A stretch of DNA of 8,482 bases from Candidatus Aminicenantota bacterium (GTDB taxonomy: Bacteria > Acidobacteriota > Aminicenantia > Aminicenantales > JAFGBC01). The notes under the pieces are model-generated. The model made no database searches and had not been told where the DNA came from. It saw only the letters and a list, made by a program, of their open reading frames with translations. Below are positions 1 through 6,657 of the stretch, piece by piece (within the stretch, counting starts at the first letter, position 1; every line of letters starts with the position of its first letter). The DNA is taken from contig JAFGBC010000037.1 of assembly GCA_016933355.1 (NCBI GenBank), positions 1-8,482 on the forward strand, in the 5' to 3' direction. Both the position numbers and the translations under genes were made by a program.

Positions 1-1146
1 CTGGTCGAAACCTTCGGCTTCCTCCCCTCCTGCGGCGGCTCCGAGGCGCTCTGCATCGCCGACCCGAGGGAGCTCTGGGAGATGGAGATCTGCAGCGTCG
101 GCCCCGAATGGACGGCCGAGAGCGGAAAGCCGGGCGCGATCTGGGCGGCCCGCCGCATCCCGGACGACCACGTCGTCGTCATCACGAACCACTTCCGAAT
201 TCGCGAGATCGACCCGGCCGATCCCGACACGCTGGCGTCGCCCAACTACATGCAGGAGGCCGTCGACCGCGGCTGGTACGACCCCGAGGCCGGCCGGCCT
301 TTCATCTGGCAGGAGGTCTACTCGCCTCCGATCCGCGAGGGGAGCCTCAGCCGGTTGTGGCTGATCACCAGCACGATCGCGCCGTCGCTCAAGGACTGGC
401 CCAAGCGCGCCTTGCGCGACGCCGCCGGTCCCGGCACGCTCTATGCCACGCCCATCGAGGGCGCGGCCTTCTATCCCTATTCGGTCAAGCCCGGGAAGAA
501 GCTCTCGGTCCGGGACATCATCGCCTTCCAGCGCTCCGTCTTCGAGGACACGATCTACGACATGACATGGAACCCGGCCTGGATCGTGCCGGGCGGCGGC
601 GGCCGGTCCGTGAAGAGCCCGATGGCGACGCCGTTCCTCCCCTCCGAGATGGAGAGAGTGCTGCGCATCCGGCACCACCGGACGATCGCCACCCAGGGCT
701 ACGGCATGGTCGCCCAGCTCCGCTCCTGGCTCCCGGACGCCGTGGGAGGGATCTACTGGTTCTATGTCGATAATCCCTTCGTCAGCGCCTACGTCCCGGT
801 CTACGCGGGCGTCACGGACGTCTCGCCCCTCTACAAGACGTACGATTACGCCGCCTTCAGCGAAGACTCGGCGCGCTGGGCGGTGGACTTCGTCGAAAAG
901 CTGATGCTCCTGCGCTGGCAGCCGGCCGTCAAGGACCTGCGCGAGGCGCGCGATCCGGTCGAAGACGCCTTCTTCGCCGAGCAGGCCGGCGTGGACGCCA
1001 AAGCTCAGGAGTTGATCAAGAAGGGCGCCGGGGTTGCCCGGAAGTACCTGACCGACCTCACGATCGCGCGGATGGAGAAGGTCGTCAGCCTCTTCCGGAG
1101 CCTCCGCAAGACGCTCCTGACCAAGTATTCGGGGGACATGGTCTGA
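1..1146 (+). CDS. C69-family dipeptidase, 5' end missing
   Basis: The reading frame is open from the first base of the window to a TGA, giving 381 residues that lack the N-terminus. Seen: SCGGSEALCIADP at visible residues 10-22, followed by WEMEI at 26-30 and WAARRIPDDH at 48-57. Together these match the block that follows the catalytic region in peptidase family C69 (PepD/U34 dipeptidases, Ntn-hydrolase fold). An ATG lies in frame at 82, but homologous sequence continues upstream of it, so it is an internal methionine. Known of the family: the catalytic Cys is exposed at or near the N-terminus and the enzymes split dipeptides. That part, and any signal peptide, is outside the window, so activity and location cannot be judged. 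The C-terminal 60 residues are charged and helical, as is usual for longer C69 members. The gene converges on the M1-like peptidase gene with six bases between the stops, and I see no terminator hairpin with a T-run. Family assignment is confident; substrate is unknown. Confidence 0.88.
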   Translation: MVETFGFLPSCGGSEALCIADPRELWEMEICSVGPEWTAESGKPGAIWAARRIPDDHVVVITNHFRIREIDPADPDTLASPNYMQEAVDRGWYDPEAGRPFIWQEVYSPPIREGSLSRLWLITSTIAPSLKDWPKRALRDAAGPGTLYATPIEGAAFYPYSVKPGKKLSVRDIIAFQRSVFEDTIYDMTWNPAWIVPGGGGRSVKSPMATPFLPSEMERVLRIRHHRTIATQGYGMVAQLRSWLPDAVGGIYWFYVDNPFVSAYVPVYAGVTDVSPLYKTYDYAAFSEDSARWAVDFVEKLMLLRWQPAVKDLREARDPVEDAFFAEQAGVDAKAQELIKKGAGVARKYLTDLTIARMEKVVSLFRSLRKTLLTKYSGDMV

Positions 1147-1152
1147 TCTTTC

Positions 1153-2613
1153 CTACAGGTAGCGCCGGCGGAGCTCCTCGAGGGAAATCCCGGCGGCGAC
1201 GACCTCCGCGGCGCGCGGCGTGAACACCCAGTCCTCGAAGATCCGGTCGAGGTTGACGCCCGCCTGCTTTTTGACGTGGGCCACGAATTGCCGAGCCGTC
1301 GCGCCCGAGGTTCGATACGCCTGATCGAAGCTCCGGATCGTCTCCAGGAACGATCTTTCGCCCAGCTTCTCATAGAGCAGATAAAAGAGGATCTGCCCCA
1401 TACGGTAGGAGAGGTCGGTCAGGTCCTTCTCGCCGTAGTCGATCATCGCCGCCTTCGCCCAGTCCGGATGCTCGCCGAAATTCTTGGCCAAGCGGCTGAG
1501 CGAGCCGGCCGCCGCCTCGCCGACGGCGCCGGCCTTGGCCTCGAGTTTCTCCTGGACGAGGTGCTGGAGAAACATGGCCAGCCCCTCGGACTCGAAGCGG
1601 GGCGGCAGCGGGTCCTTGGCCGGCACGTTCCAGAGATGGGACAGTTCATGGTAGAAGGTGTAGCGGCGGGCCGGGTCCTTGAAGGCGTCGGCCTCCTGAA
1701 TGATCGCGGCGCGGTCGGCCTGCGAGCCGTAGCCGGCGGGTATCTCGATCACGGTCAGGCCGGGGAAGCCGCCGAGGGGGCCGAACCATTCCGTGTAAAG
1801 CGCCAGCGTCACGGTCAGGCTGTCGAGGAGCGCCTGGGCTCCCTCGGCGTCCTCCGGGAAGGCGAAGATTCTGAAGCGGCCGTCCTCGCCCTCGAGGACC
1901 GTGTATGCGGCCGCCGCGAGGTCGATGCGCCAGGAAGGGACCTTGCTCTCATAGACATACGTCGTCCGGCCGTCCTTCTCGTCCCGGGAGACGAGGCGAC
2001 CGGCGCCGGCGACGACCAGAGAGGAAGGAACGGTGAGCGCAACGGCAAAGTCGAAGTCCTTCAGCCCGGCGGCCCGGTTGGTCCGCCAGGACGGGACGCC
2101 GACCTGGGGGTAGGCGAAGCTGTCGGTCCTGATCAAAGTCAGGTCCCGGCCGACATGGTCCTTGACGTAGCGCATCGCCTCGGCATAGCCCAGCAGGGGG
2201 CCGCCGTACTTGATGCGGAGCGTCGTCTCCTCGCCGGGGGCGAGCGGCGGCCGCAGGCCGACCCGGATCTGATTGACCTGGAGTTCCCGCCAATCCTCGA
2301 AGCTTCGGACGCCCTGCGAGAAGGCGAGGCGCGCTCCGGACGCGTCGCTGACCTCGGCGACCTCCATGAGACGGTAGAGATTCAGGGGGACGACCGGGAT
2401 CGGCGCGCCGGCCGCGTTCCTAATCCTCAACGCGCAGTCGCCCGCGATCGTCCCGGCCTCGGTGTCGGCGTCGATCCGGATGTCGTAGCGGACCGGCTCG
2501 GGGAAGGCCGCGATGGGTTCCGTCGGGGAGGGCGCGGCCGCCCCGTCGGGCTTCCGGCAAGCCGCGGCGAAGAGCGCGGCCGAGACGAGGATCAGACCGA
2601 GCGTCTTTTTCAT
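1153..2613 (-). CDS. M1-like zinc metallopeptidase lipoprotein
   Basis: The product has 486 residues. A longer frame opens at 2649, but I chose the ATG at 2613. It has GAGG six bases upstream (2620-2623), it begins a typical signal peptide (MKKTLGLILVSAALF...), and a TATAAT box overlaps the longer start. The signal ends in FAAAC, so Cys19 is the likely lipidation site, although Ala at -3 is not ideal. Residues 40-240 resemble the beta-rich N-terminal domain of M1 peptidases. Residues 250-465 resemble the thermolysin-like domain: H322-E-L-S-H326 zinc motif, Glu343 in SEGLAMF as third ligand, and Tyr403 in SYRMGQ, 60 residues on, matching the M1 catalytic tyrosine. Two points are odd. The H326-Glu343 gap is 16 residues where M1 has 18, and the GxMEN exopeptidase motif is absent, its place held by IPAGYGSQ (291-298). 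It may be an aminopeptidase or a divergent gluzincin acting on peptides at the envelope. It is last in the minus-strand run, 117 bases after GH172, with its own promoter-like box. Confidence 0.85.
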   Translation of the reverse strand: MKKTLGLILVSAALFAAACRKPDGAAAPSPTEPIAAFPEPVRYDIRIDADTEAGTIAGDCALRIRNAAGAPIPVVPLNLYRLMEVAEVSDASGARLAFSQGVRSFEDWRELQVNQIRVGLRPPLAPGEETTLRIKYGGPLLGYAEAMRYVKDHVGRDLTLIRTDSFAYPQVGVPSWRTNRAAGLKDFDFAVALTVPSSLVVAGAGRLVSRDEKDGRTTYVYESKVPSWRIDLAAAAYTVLEGEDGRFRIFAFPEDAEGAQALLDSLTVTLALYTEWFGPLGGFPGLTVIEIPAGYGSQADRAAIIQEADAFKDPARRYTFYHELSHLWNVPAKDPLPPRFESEGLAMFLQHLVQEKLEAKAGAVGEAAAGSLSRLAKNFGEHPDWAKAAMIDYGEKDLTDLSYRMGQILFYLLYEKLGERSFLETIRSFDQAYRTSGATARQFVAHVKKQAGVNLDRIFEDWVFTPRAAEVVAAGISLEELRRRYL

Positions 2614-2647
2614 GAACGACCTCGCAGCCGTCTTGAACATCGAAGTC

Positions 2648-2653
2648 ATTATA
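2648..2653 (-). promoter_or_regulatory. -10 box (TATAAT) for the M1-like peptidase gene
   Basis: The minus strand reads a perfect TATAAT here, in otherwise very G+C-rich DNA. Transcription starting about seven bases downstream (near 2641) would give a leader of roughly 28 bases before the ATG at 2613, which fits that start. The upstream hexamer is poor: GGGAAC lies at 17-base spacing, and a TTGA-containing TTGAAT lies at 24 bases (2678-2683), too far for a standard sigma-70 site. It may therefore be an extended or activator-dependent promoter, or chance. Confidence 0.45.
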
Positions 2654-2690
2654 GCGCGGTCGGGGCGCCCGTTCCCGATTCAAATCTCCG

Positions 2691-2717
2691 CCGGACGGCC
2701 GGGAGACCGGTGTCCGG
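2691..2717 (-). terminator. Hairpin downstream of GH172, possible weak terminator
   Basis: A six-base-pair outer stem (CCGGAC with GTCCGG) encloses a second CCGG/CCGG stem of four pairs, with a four-base loop (TCTC on the minus strand, GAGA on the plus). It sits 13 bases after the GH172 stop at 2731. Only a short ATTTG follows on the minus strand, not a proper U-run. It may be an inefficient terminator, a 3' mRNA-stabilising structure, or simply G+C-rich symmetry. The TATAAT box lies just beyond it, which fits partial separation of the two transcription units. Confidence 0.35.
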
Positions 2718-2730
2718 GGGATCGGCCCGG

Positions 2731-4740
2731 CTAGGTTTTAACAAAGACGATCTCGACAAGATCGAAGCCCAGGCCTCGAGCGCGGGGGTCGGCTCCGGTC
2801 AGGTGGAGATAGAGGACGTTCTCCCCCCTGCGCATCTCGTGGACACCGAGCGTGAGCGGGCCGCCCAGCTTCCGCGCGGGCGCGTAAAGATTCACGGCCG
2901 CCCCCGCCGGCCGGTCGCGCTCGAACAGGCGCAGGATGCCCTGGTCGGGGCCCAGGACGGCCTTGACCGAGACCTCGTAGCGCCCGGCCTCGGGGAGGTC
3001 GCAGACGAACGCGACGTGATGCGGCCCGAAGATGTCCGCGCCCGACGTCTTCATCGAGAAGAAGCGAATCCCGTCGGCCCCCAGCTTCTCCTCGCGCTTG
3101 GACCAGACGGCGTTCCGGAGCGAGGTCGTGCGGACCGGGACGTTCCAGCCGGGGACGAAGACGATCCGGTCGAGCGGCCGGACGCGCCTCGCCTCGACGG
3201 CGGGAAGGGGCTCGGCGGCCGGCGGCGGGTCCGGCGCATAGAAGAAGACGACGCTCGCGTAATCGGTCGGGACGGCGTTCCCCTCGGGGCCGTGCTCGAT
3301 CGTGTAATCGATGCTCTTCGCGAAGGCATAGGCGTCCGTGATCAGGAAACGGTAGCCGCCCGTCCTGGCCAGGGGCTTTTGATAGTCGAGGCAGCCGCTG
3401 AGCGGAAGCGAAGTCCTCGTCTCCCAGCGGCCGGGCACGTCGTACCAGCCGCCGTTGTAGGAATCCTCGGACCCCGTTCCGAGGACGGCGGGCTCGCCGT
3501 CGATGACGGCCCGTTCGTCGCCCTCGAAGAAGCCCGTCTGGCCGCTCTCGAGGCCCTGCGCCTGCAGGACGACGCCGACGACGTGGCCGCGGCCGGCCGT
3601 CCGAAGATAGGTATAGGGCCGCCCCGGCGTCGTCGGGTTTTCCCGCCGCCAGCGCGCGTAGAGGCGGCCCTCGTCGGCGGCCTTGCCGGCCGCCGCGTAG
3701 GCGACCTCGGCCCGGACGTCGATCGCCGGCCCGCCGCTCCTCTCCGAAACGAGCTCGATGCGGGCCGAACGCCCGTAGGGCATCGGCAGGTAGACGTAGT
3801 TCGTATCCTCGTCGGTGCCCAGGAAGAGCGACCGAACGGCCGGGTCGCCGAAGCTGTAGCCGAAGAAATCGCCGACCGGAACGTCCACGGCCGGCTCCTC
3901 GGCGCCATCCCAATACATGCGGAGCAGGACGTCGCGCTCCGGGCCCGCGAAGGCGGCCGCCGGCCCGAGCCTGAGGCCCAGGACGCGGCCGGGGCCGGCG
4001 TCCTCGAACAGGGTCGCCGAACCGCCGGGCTGGAGCGTCGCGCGGACGGAGCGCCGCGAGAGCGTCGCGCCGGGCGGGACGAGGGCGTCGCCGATGTCGG
4101 AGCCCGTCCGGGCGAAGAGCCGCGCGGCGCCCTCGAGGTGCTTCAGGAATTCCGTCGAAGGCGGGTGCGTATAGGTCGGCAGGTCGCACTCCCGGGGGAA
4201 CACGGCGTAATTGATGTCGTAGAACTGGAACGACGCGGCGCGGAGCAGGACCTTGCAGGACGTCCGATAGGTCAGGGGGACGTAGGACGTGTATCCGCCC
4301 AGCCCCGAAACGACGAGCGGGGCGAGGAACGGGGCGTGCGCGCCGGCGAAGAGATCGGAGAGCTTCAGGCTGAGGCGGGGGACGGATTCGCCGTCGAAAT
4401 AGAACTCGACGACGTCGTCGGTCGGCGTCGGCGTATGGATCCGATAGATCGCGCCCGGGCCCTCGAGGTCGGCCAGGACGAGGCCGTCCGCCTCTTTCCG
4501 GATGAACGAGTATCGGCCCGAGAAGCCGTCGTCGTTCCCTCCGCTCCGGTCGTAGCTCGAGACGAGCCCGACCTTGAGCGAGGTCTTCATCCGGGGCAGG
4601 AGGTCGAGCCGGCTCCATTCCTCGACGCCGATGATGGGTTCCCCGGGGCTCGCGGACGGCGCTTGGGGAGCGCGCGAGCAGGAAACGCAGCCCCCTAGGA
4701 TACAAAGAAGAAGGGCCGTCGCGGCGATACGCTTTATCAT
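2731..4740 (-). CDS. DUF2961/GH172-family glycoside hydrolase lipoprotein
   Basis: The product has 669 residues. A longer frame opens at 4827, but the ATG at 4740 is preceded by AAGGAGG and starts the signal peptide, so it is preferred. Seen: MIKRIAATALLLCILGGC, a lipoprotein signal with LGGC at 15-18 (Cys18). The DUF2961 landmarks then follow in order: SSYDRSGGNDDGF (61-73), GPGAIYRIH (94-102), VGDFFGYSF (289-297), FFEGDE (404-409) and GTGSEDSYNGGW (421-432). Known: DUF2961 defines family GH172, whose characterised members act on alpha-furanosides (fructofuranose in difructose anhydride, arabinofuranose). From memory, the Bifidobacterium enzyme uses Glu270 and Glu291; by motif these correspond here to Glu406 and Glu425. 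Residues 540-669 form an added beta-rich domain, possibly carbohydrate-binding. The gene follows GH3 by 58 bases containing a hairpin. I infer a surface or periplasmic exo-furanosidase; the actual glycan is unknown and many family members are untested. Confidence 0.88.
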   Translation of the reverse strand: MIKRIAATALLLCILGGCVSCSRAPQAPSASPGEPIIGVEEWSRLDLLPRMKTSLKVGLVSSYDRSGGNDDGFSGRYSFIRKEADGLVLADLEGPGAIYRIHTPTPTDDVVEFYFDGESVPRLSLKLSDLFAGAHAPFLAPLVVSGLGGYTSYVPLTYRTSCKVLLRAASFQFYDINYAVFPRECDLPTYTHPPSTEFLKHLEGAARLFARTGSDIGDALVPPGATLSRRSVRATLQPGGSATLFEDAGPGRVLGLRLGPAAAFAGPERDVLLRMYWDGAEEPAVDVPVGDFFGYSFGDPAVRSLFLGTDEDTNYVYLPMPYGRSARIELVSERSGGPAIDVRAEVAYAAAGKAADEGRLYARWRRENPTTPGRPYTYLRTAGRGHVVGVVLQAQGLESGQTGFFEGDERAVIDGEPAVLGTGSEDSYNGGWYDVPGRWETRTSLPLSGCLDYQKPLARTGGYRFLITDAYAFAKSIDYTIEHGPEGNAVPTDYASVVFFYAPDPPPAAEPLPAVEARRVRPLDRIVFVPGWNVPVRTTSLRNAVWSKREEKLGADGIRFFSMKTSGADIFGPHHVAFVCDLPEAGRYEVSVKAVLGPDQGILRLFERDRPAGAAVNLYAPARKLGGPLTLGVHEMRRGENVLYLHLTGADPRARGLGFDLVEIVFVKT

Positions 4741-4744
4741 GCTT

Positions 4745-4751
4745 CCTCCTT
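4745..4751 (-). promoter_or_regulatory. Strong Shine-Dalgarno fixing the GH172 start
   Basis: The minus strand reads AAGGAGG, then AAGC, then the ATG at 4740. This near-perfect anti-16S match rules strongly for that start over the upstream in-frame ATG at 4827, which lies inside the end of the GH3 gene. It also implies that GH172 can be translated independently of GH3. Confidence 0.8.
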
Positions 4752-4768
4752 GCGACTCGAGCGCCGTC

Positions 4769-4794
4769 GGATCGAGCCGCGCGCGGCGCGATCC
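4769..4794 (-). other. Intercistronic hairpin between GH3 and GH172
   Basis: This is a 26-base, nearly perfect inverted repeat. The outer arms are GGATCG (4769-4774) and CGATCC (4789-4794), then there is one mismatch, then the inner palindrome gccgcgcgcggc (4776-4787). It begins four bases after the GH3 stop and ends 17 bases before the GH172 Shine-Dalgarno. No U-run follows, so it is not a standard intrinsic terminator. It is more likely to be a 3' stabiliser of GH3 mRNA, a processing site, or a partial attenuator that sets the ratio of the two glycosidases. Confidence 0.6.
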
Positions 4795-4798
4795 TTCC

Positions 4799-6574
4799 TC
4801 AGCGCGAAGCGAGGTCGATGCCCGCACCGATCGGATAATCGTCGCTGACCTTGGCCGGAAGCCTCCCGGACGGCTTGAGCTCCCCGTTGAGGACTTTCAG
4901 GAACGATTCGAAATAGACCGTCTGGTTGCCGAACCAACCCCGCTCCCCGTAGCCGACCAGGAAAGCCGCGACGCCGGGGAGCTTGCGGATGAGGTGGGGA
5001 TTCCCGTAGGACATGGCCGCGACGGCTTTGGGTTTGGCGGCAGCGATGCGCTCGATGAGGGCGAGGTCGGCGTCGCGGAACGGCGCCGCGTCGCCGAGCC
5101 GGATCCGGGGCACGAAAAGAGAGAGAATGACGAGATCGGCGTCGGACGCGGCCTTGAGAACCTGGTCGTGGACGGCCGGGTCCGATTCCGGCCGGAGCGT
5201 AAACGTCCGGACACCGGGGCAGGCCGCCGCGAGCTTGGCGGCGAGGGTGGCGGGGACGGGATCCGGGTCGGCCTTCTGGACGATGATATGGACCGGGCGC
5301 GCGGGAGGCGCCGCTAGGGGAAAGACGCCGTCGTTCTTGAGGAGCGTCAGCGAGCGATCCGCCGCCTCCTGGACGATGGCCAAATGCGCGGGCGTCCCGA
5401 CGAGCTCTCCCACTTTGGCTTCGTCGACGAAGCGGTTCTCGTGAAGCCCCAACTTCGCCTTCAGGATCAAGAGCTTCCGCGCGGCCTTGTCAACCCGGGC
5501 TTCGCTGATCCGGCCCGAACGGACGGCCGCAACCAAAGCCGCGATGGTCGCCGCCGGGTCCTTTGGCTTAAGGATGACGTCGTGTCCCGCCTCGAAGGCC
5601 CGGACCGCGACCTCTTCGGCGCCGAAACGGGCGACGATATGATCGTACCACAGGTCGTCGGTCGTCAGGATGCCCCGGAAGCCGAGCCGGTCCTTGAGCC
5701 AGTCCGTCGCCAGTTTCCGCTCGACGCTGGCCGGCAGCGCCGACCCGCCCGTTACGGACGGCACGGCGATGTGCTCACTCATGACGAAATCGACGCCGGC
5801 CTCGATCGCGTGCCGGAAGGCCCGGAATTCCCGGTCCTCCACCTCCCGGGCCGGCTTGTTGATCCAGACCCAGCCCGGGTCGGCCGGCATCGCCTCGACG
5901 TCGCCCCGGCCGGGAAAGTGCTTGGCCGCGGTCAGCATGCCGTTGTCGTGATAGCCCCGGACGTAGGCCCGCACCATCCGGCCCAGGAGGTCTAGGTCGC
6001 CCCCGAAGGAGCGGACGCTTTCGGCCGGGTTTTCCGGGCGCACGGCGATGTCCACGACGGGCGTATAGGTCAGGTGGATGCCCATGGCCCGGCCCTCGAC
6101 GGCGGCGGCCGCGGCGGCGCGATAAACGAGGTCCTCGGAGCGGGCGGCGGCGAACGCCATGTTGGCGGGGTACTCGCTCGCCCCGACGACCTGCTGGCCG
6201 GGACCGCCCTCGAAGTCGGCCGCGATGAGGAGGGGAATCTCGGCCGCCTTCTGAAGCCGGTTCAGGAGATGGGCGACGTCGCGCGGCGTTCCGCCGTAGA
6301 GGACGAACATCCCCAGGCCGCGGCGGCGGGCCAGGTTGAGCCAGCGCTCCAGCCTCGAGTCGCCGTCCGCGATGTAGCCGCCGGCAATGTCCGCGCAGAC
6401 GATCTGCGCGACCTTCCTCTCGAGCGAAAGCCCGGCCAGGGTTCGTTCGACCCAAGCCGCGGCTCCGGGCGACAGACGAGCTTCAGGGGACGGCCGCTCC
6501 GTTTGGCCGGCGACGACGGCCGCGGCCATGAACGTCATCACGTACAGGATAAAGACGGCGCTGAGTTTTCTCAC
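4799..6574 (-). CDS. Secreted glycoside hydrolase family 3 protein (NagZ/YbbD-like)
   Basis: The product has 591 residues. The start is a GTG at 6574, chosen over the ATG at 6613 because AGGAGAGG lies five bases upstream and the signal peptide (residues 1-23, RKLSAVFILYVMTFMAAAVVAGQ) begins there. Domain 1 is a GH3 barrel, about 40-380, with AADFEGG (118-124), TYTPVVDIA (169-177), KHFPGRGD (218-225), MSEHIAVPS (265-273) and ILTTDDLW (302-309). Asp306 is the expected nucleophile. Domain 2, about 400-591, is the alpha/beta sandwich with RSLTLLKND (407-415). This two-domain plan and length are close to Bacillus YbbD/NagZ. The odd point is that KHFPG is not followed by the D-[ST]-H acid/base dyad that defines NagZ enzymes, so beta-N-acetylhexosaminidase activity is doubtful; a beta-glucosidase or other exo-glycosidase is equally possible. 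No lipobox is seen, so the protein is probably periplasmic or secreted. It may start its own transcript with GH172 downstream. Confidence 0.87.
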   Translation of the reverse strand: MRKLSAVFILYVMTFMAAAVVAGQTERPSPEARLSPGAAAWVERTLAGLSLERKVAQIVCADIAGGYIADGDSRLERWLNLARRRGLGMFVLYGGTPRDVAHLLNRLQKAAEIPLLIAADFEGGPGQQVVGASEYPANMAFAAARSEDLVYRAAAAAAVEGRAMGIHLTYTPVVDIAVRPENPAESVRSFGGDLDLLGRMVRAYVRGYHDNGMLTAAKHFPGRGDVEAMPADPGWVWINKPAREVEDREFRAFRHAIEAGVDFVMSEHIAVPSVTGGSALPASVERKLATDWLKDRLGFRGILTTDDLWYDHIVARFGAEEVAVRAFEAGHDVILKPKDPAATIAALVAAVRSGRISEARVDKAARKLLILKAKLGLHENRFVDEAKVGELVGTPAHLAIVQEAADRSLTLLKNDGVFPLAAPPARPVHIIVQKADPDPVPATLAAKLAAACPGVRTFTLRPESDPAVHDQVLKAASDADLVILSLFVPRIRLGDAAPFRDADLALIERIAAAKPKAVAAMSYGNPHLIRKLPGVAAFLVGYGERGWFGNQTVYFESFLKVLNGELKPSGRLPAKVSDDYPIGAGIDLASR

Positions 6575-6579
6575 GAAGG

Positions 6580-6587
6580 CCTCTCCT
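6580..6587 (-). promoter_or_regulatory. Shine-Dalgarno fixing the GTG start of the GH3 gene
   Basis: AGGAGAGG on the minus strand is followed by five bases and then GTG at 6574. The alternative ATG at 6613 would put 13 unrelated residues before the signal peptide. It would also sit within a few bases of the predicted transcription start, so the GTG is favoured. Confidence 0.75.
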
Positions 6588-6616
6588 AGAACTTGATTCC
6601 GCATCATGCGCAAACG

Positions 6617-6645
6617 ATTGTATGCTCAGTCCTACGCAGAAGCAA
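6617..6645 (-). promoter_or_regulatory. Promoter-like hexamers upstream of the GH3 gene
   Basis: On the minus strand TTGCTT (6640-6645) and TACAAT (6617-6622) are spaced by 17 bases. The -10 matches five of six consensus bases and the -35 matches three of six. Initiation would fall near 6610, giving a leader of about 36 bases to the GTG at 6574. The pair lies in an AT-rich patch immediately after the HAD gene and may let GH3-GH172 be expressed separately from MFS-HAD. Confidence 0.45.
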
Positions 6646-6657
6646 ATTCCAGAATTT
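6644..6657. repeat. AT-rich perfect dyad, operator-like
   Basis: AAATTC, two bases, GAATTT form a perfect 14-base inverted repeat. It abuts the HAD stop codon and overlaps the upstream edge of the -35-like hexamer. The loop is too short and the arms too A/T-rich for a stable RNA hairpin, so a dimeric regulator binding DNA is the more natural reading. It could also be a chance palindrome, though its composition is unlike the surrounding sequence. Confidence 0.4.

Noticed and set aside
82..84. ATG at 82 as the start of the C69 dipeptidase.
   Set aside because: Family-conserved residues (SCGGSE...IADP) are encoded in frame upstream of it, so the gene runs in from outside the window.
2614..2649. 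N-terminal extension of the M1-like peptidase from an ATG at 2649.
   Set aside because: It overlaps the TATAAT box and places 12 residues ahead of a normal lipoprotein signal; the ATG at 2613 has its own GAGG.
1276..4698. Open frame of 1140 codons on the + strand running antisense through the peptidase and most of GH172, including the gap between them.
   Set aside because: Its predicted protein is mostly Arg, Gly, Asp, Glu and Ala with no domain, motif or signal. Both genes beneath it show clear family motifs. Strong G/C third-position bias removes stop codons on the opposite strand, which explains its length.
2738..4705. Second minus-strand frame of 655 codons inside GH172.
   Set aside because: Arg- and Pro-rich composition typical of a shifted frame in high-G+C DNA; the GH172 motifs are all in the other frame and no frameshift joins the two.
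4741..4827. N-terminal extension of GH172 from an ATG at 4827.
   Set aside because: It would precede a perfect signal peptide with 29 unrelated residues, overlap the end of the GH3 gene and ignore the AAGGAGG at 4745-4751.
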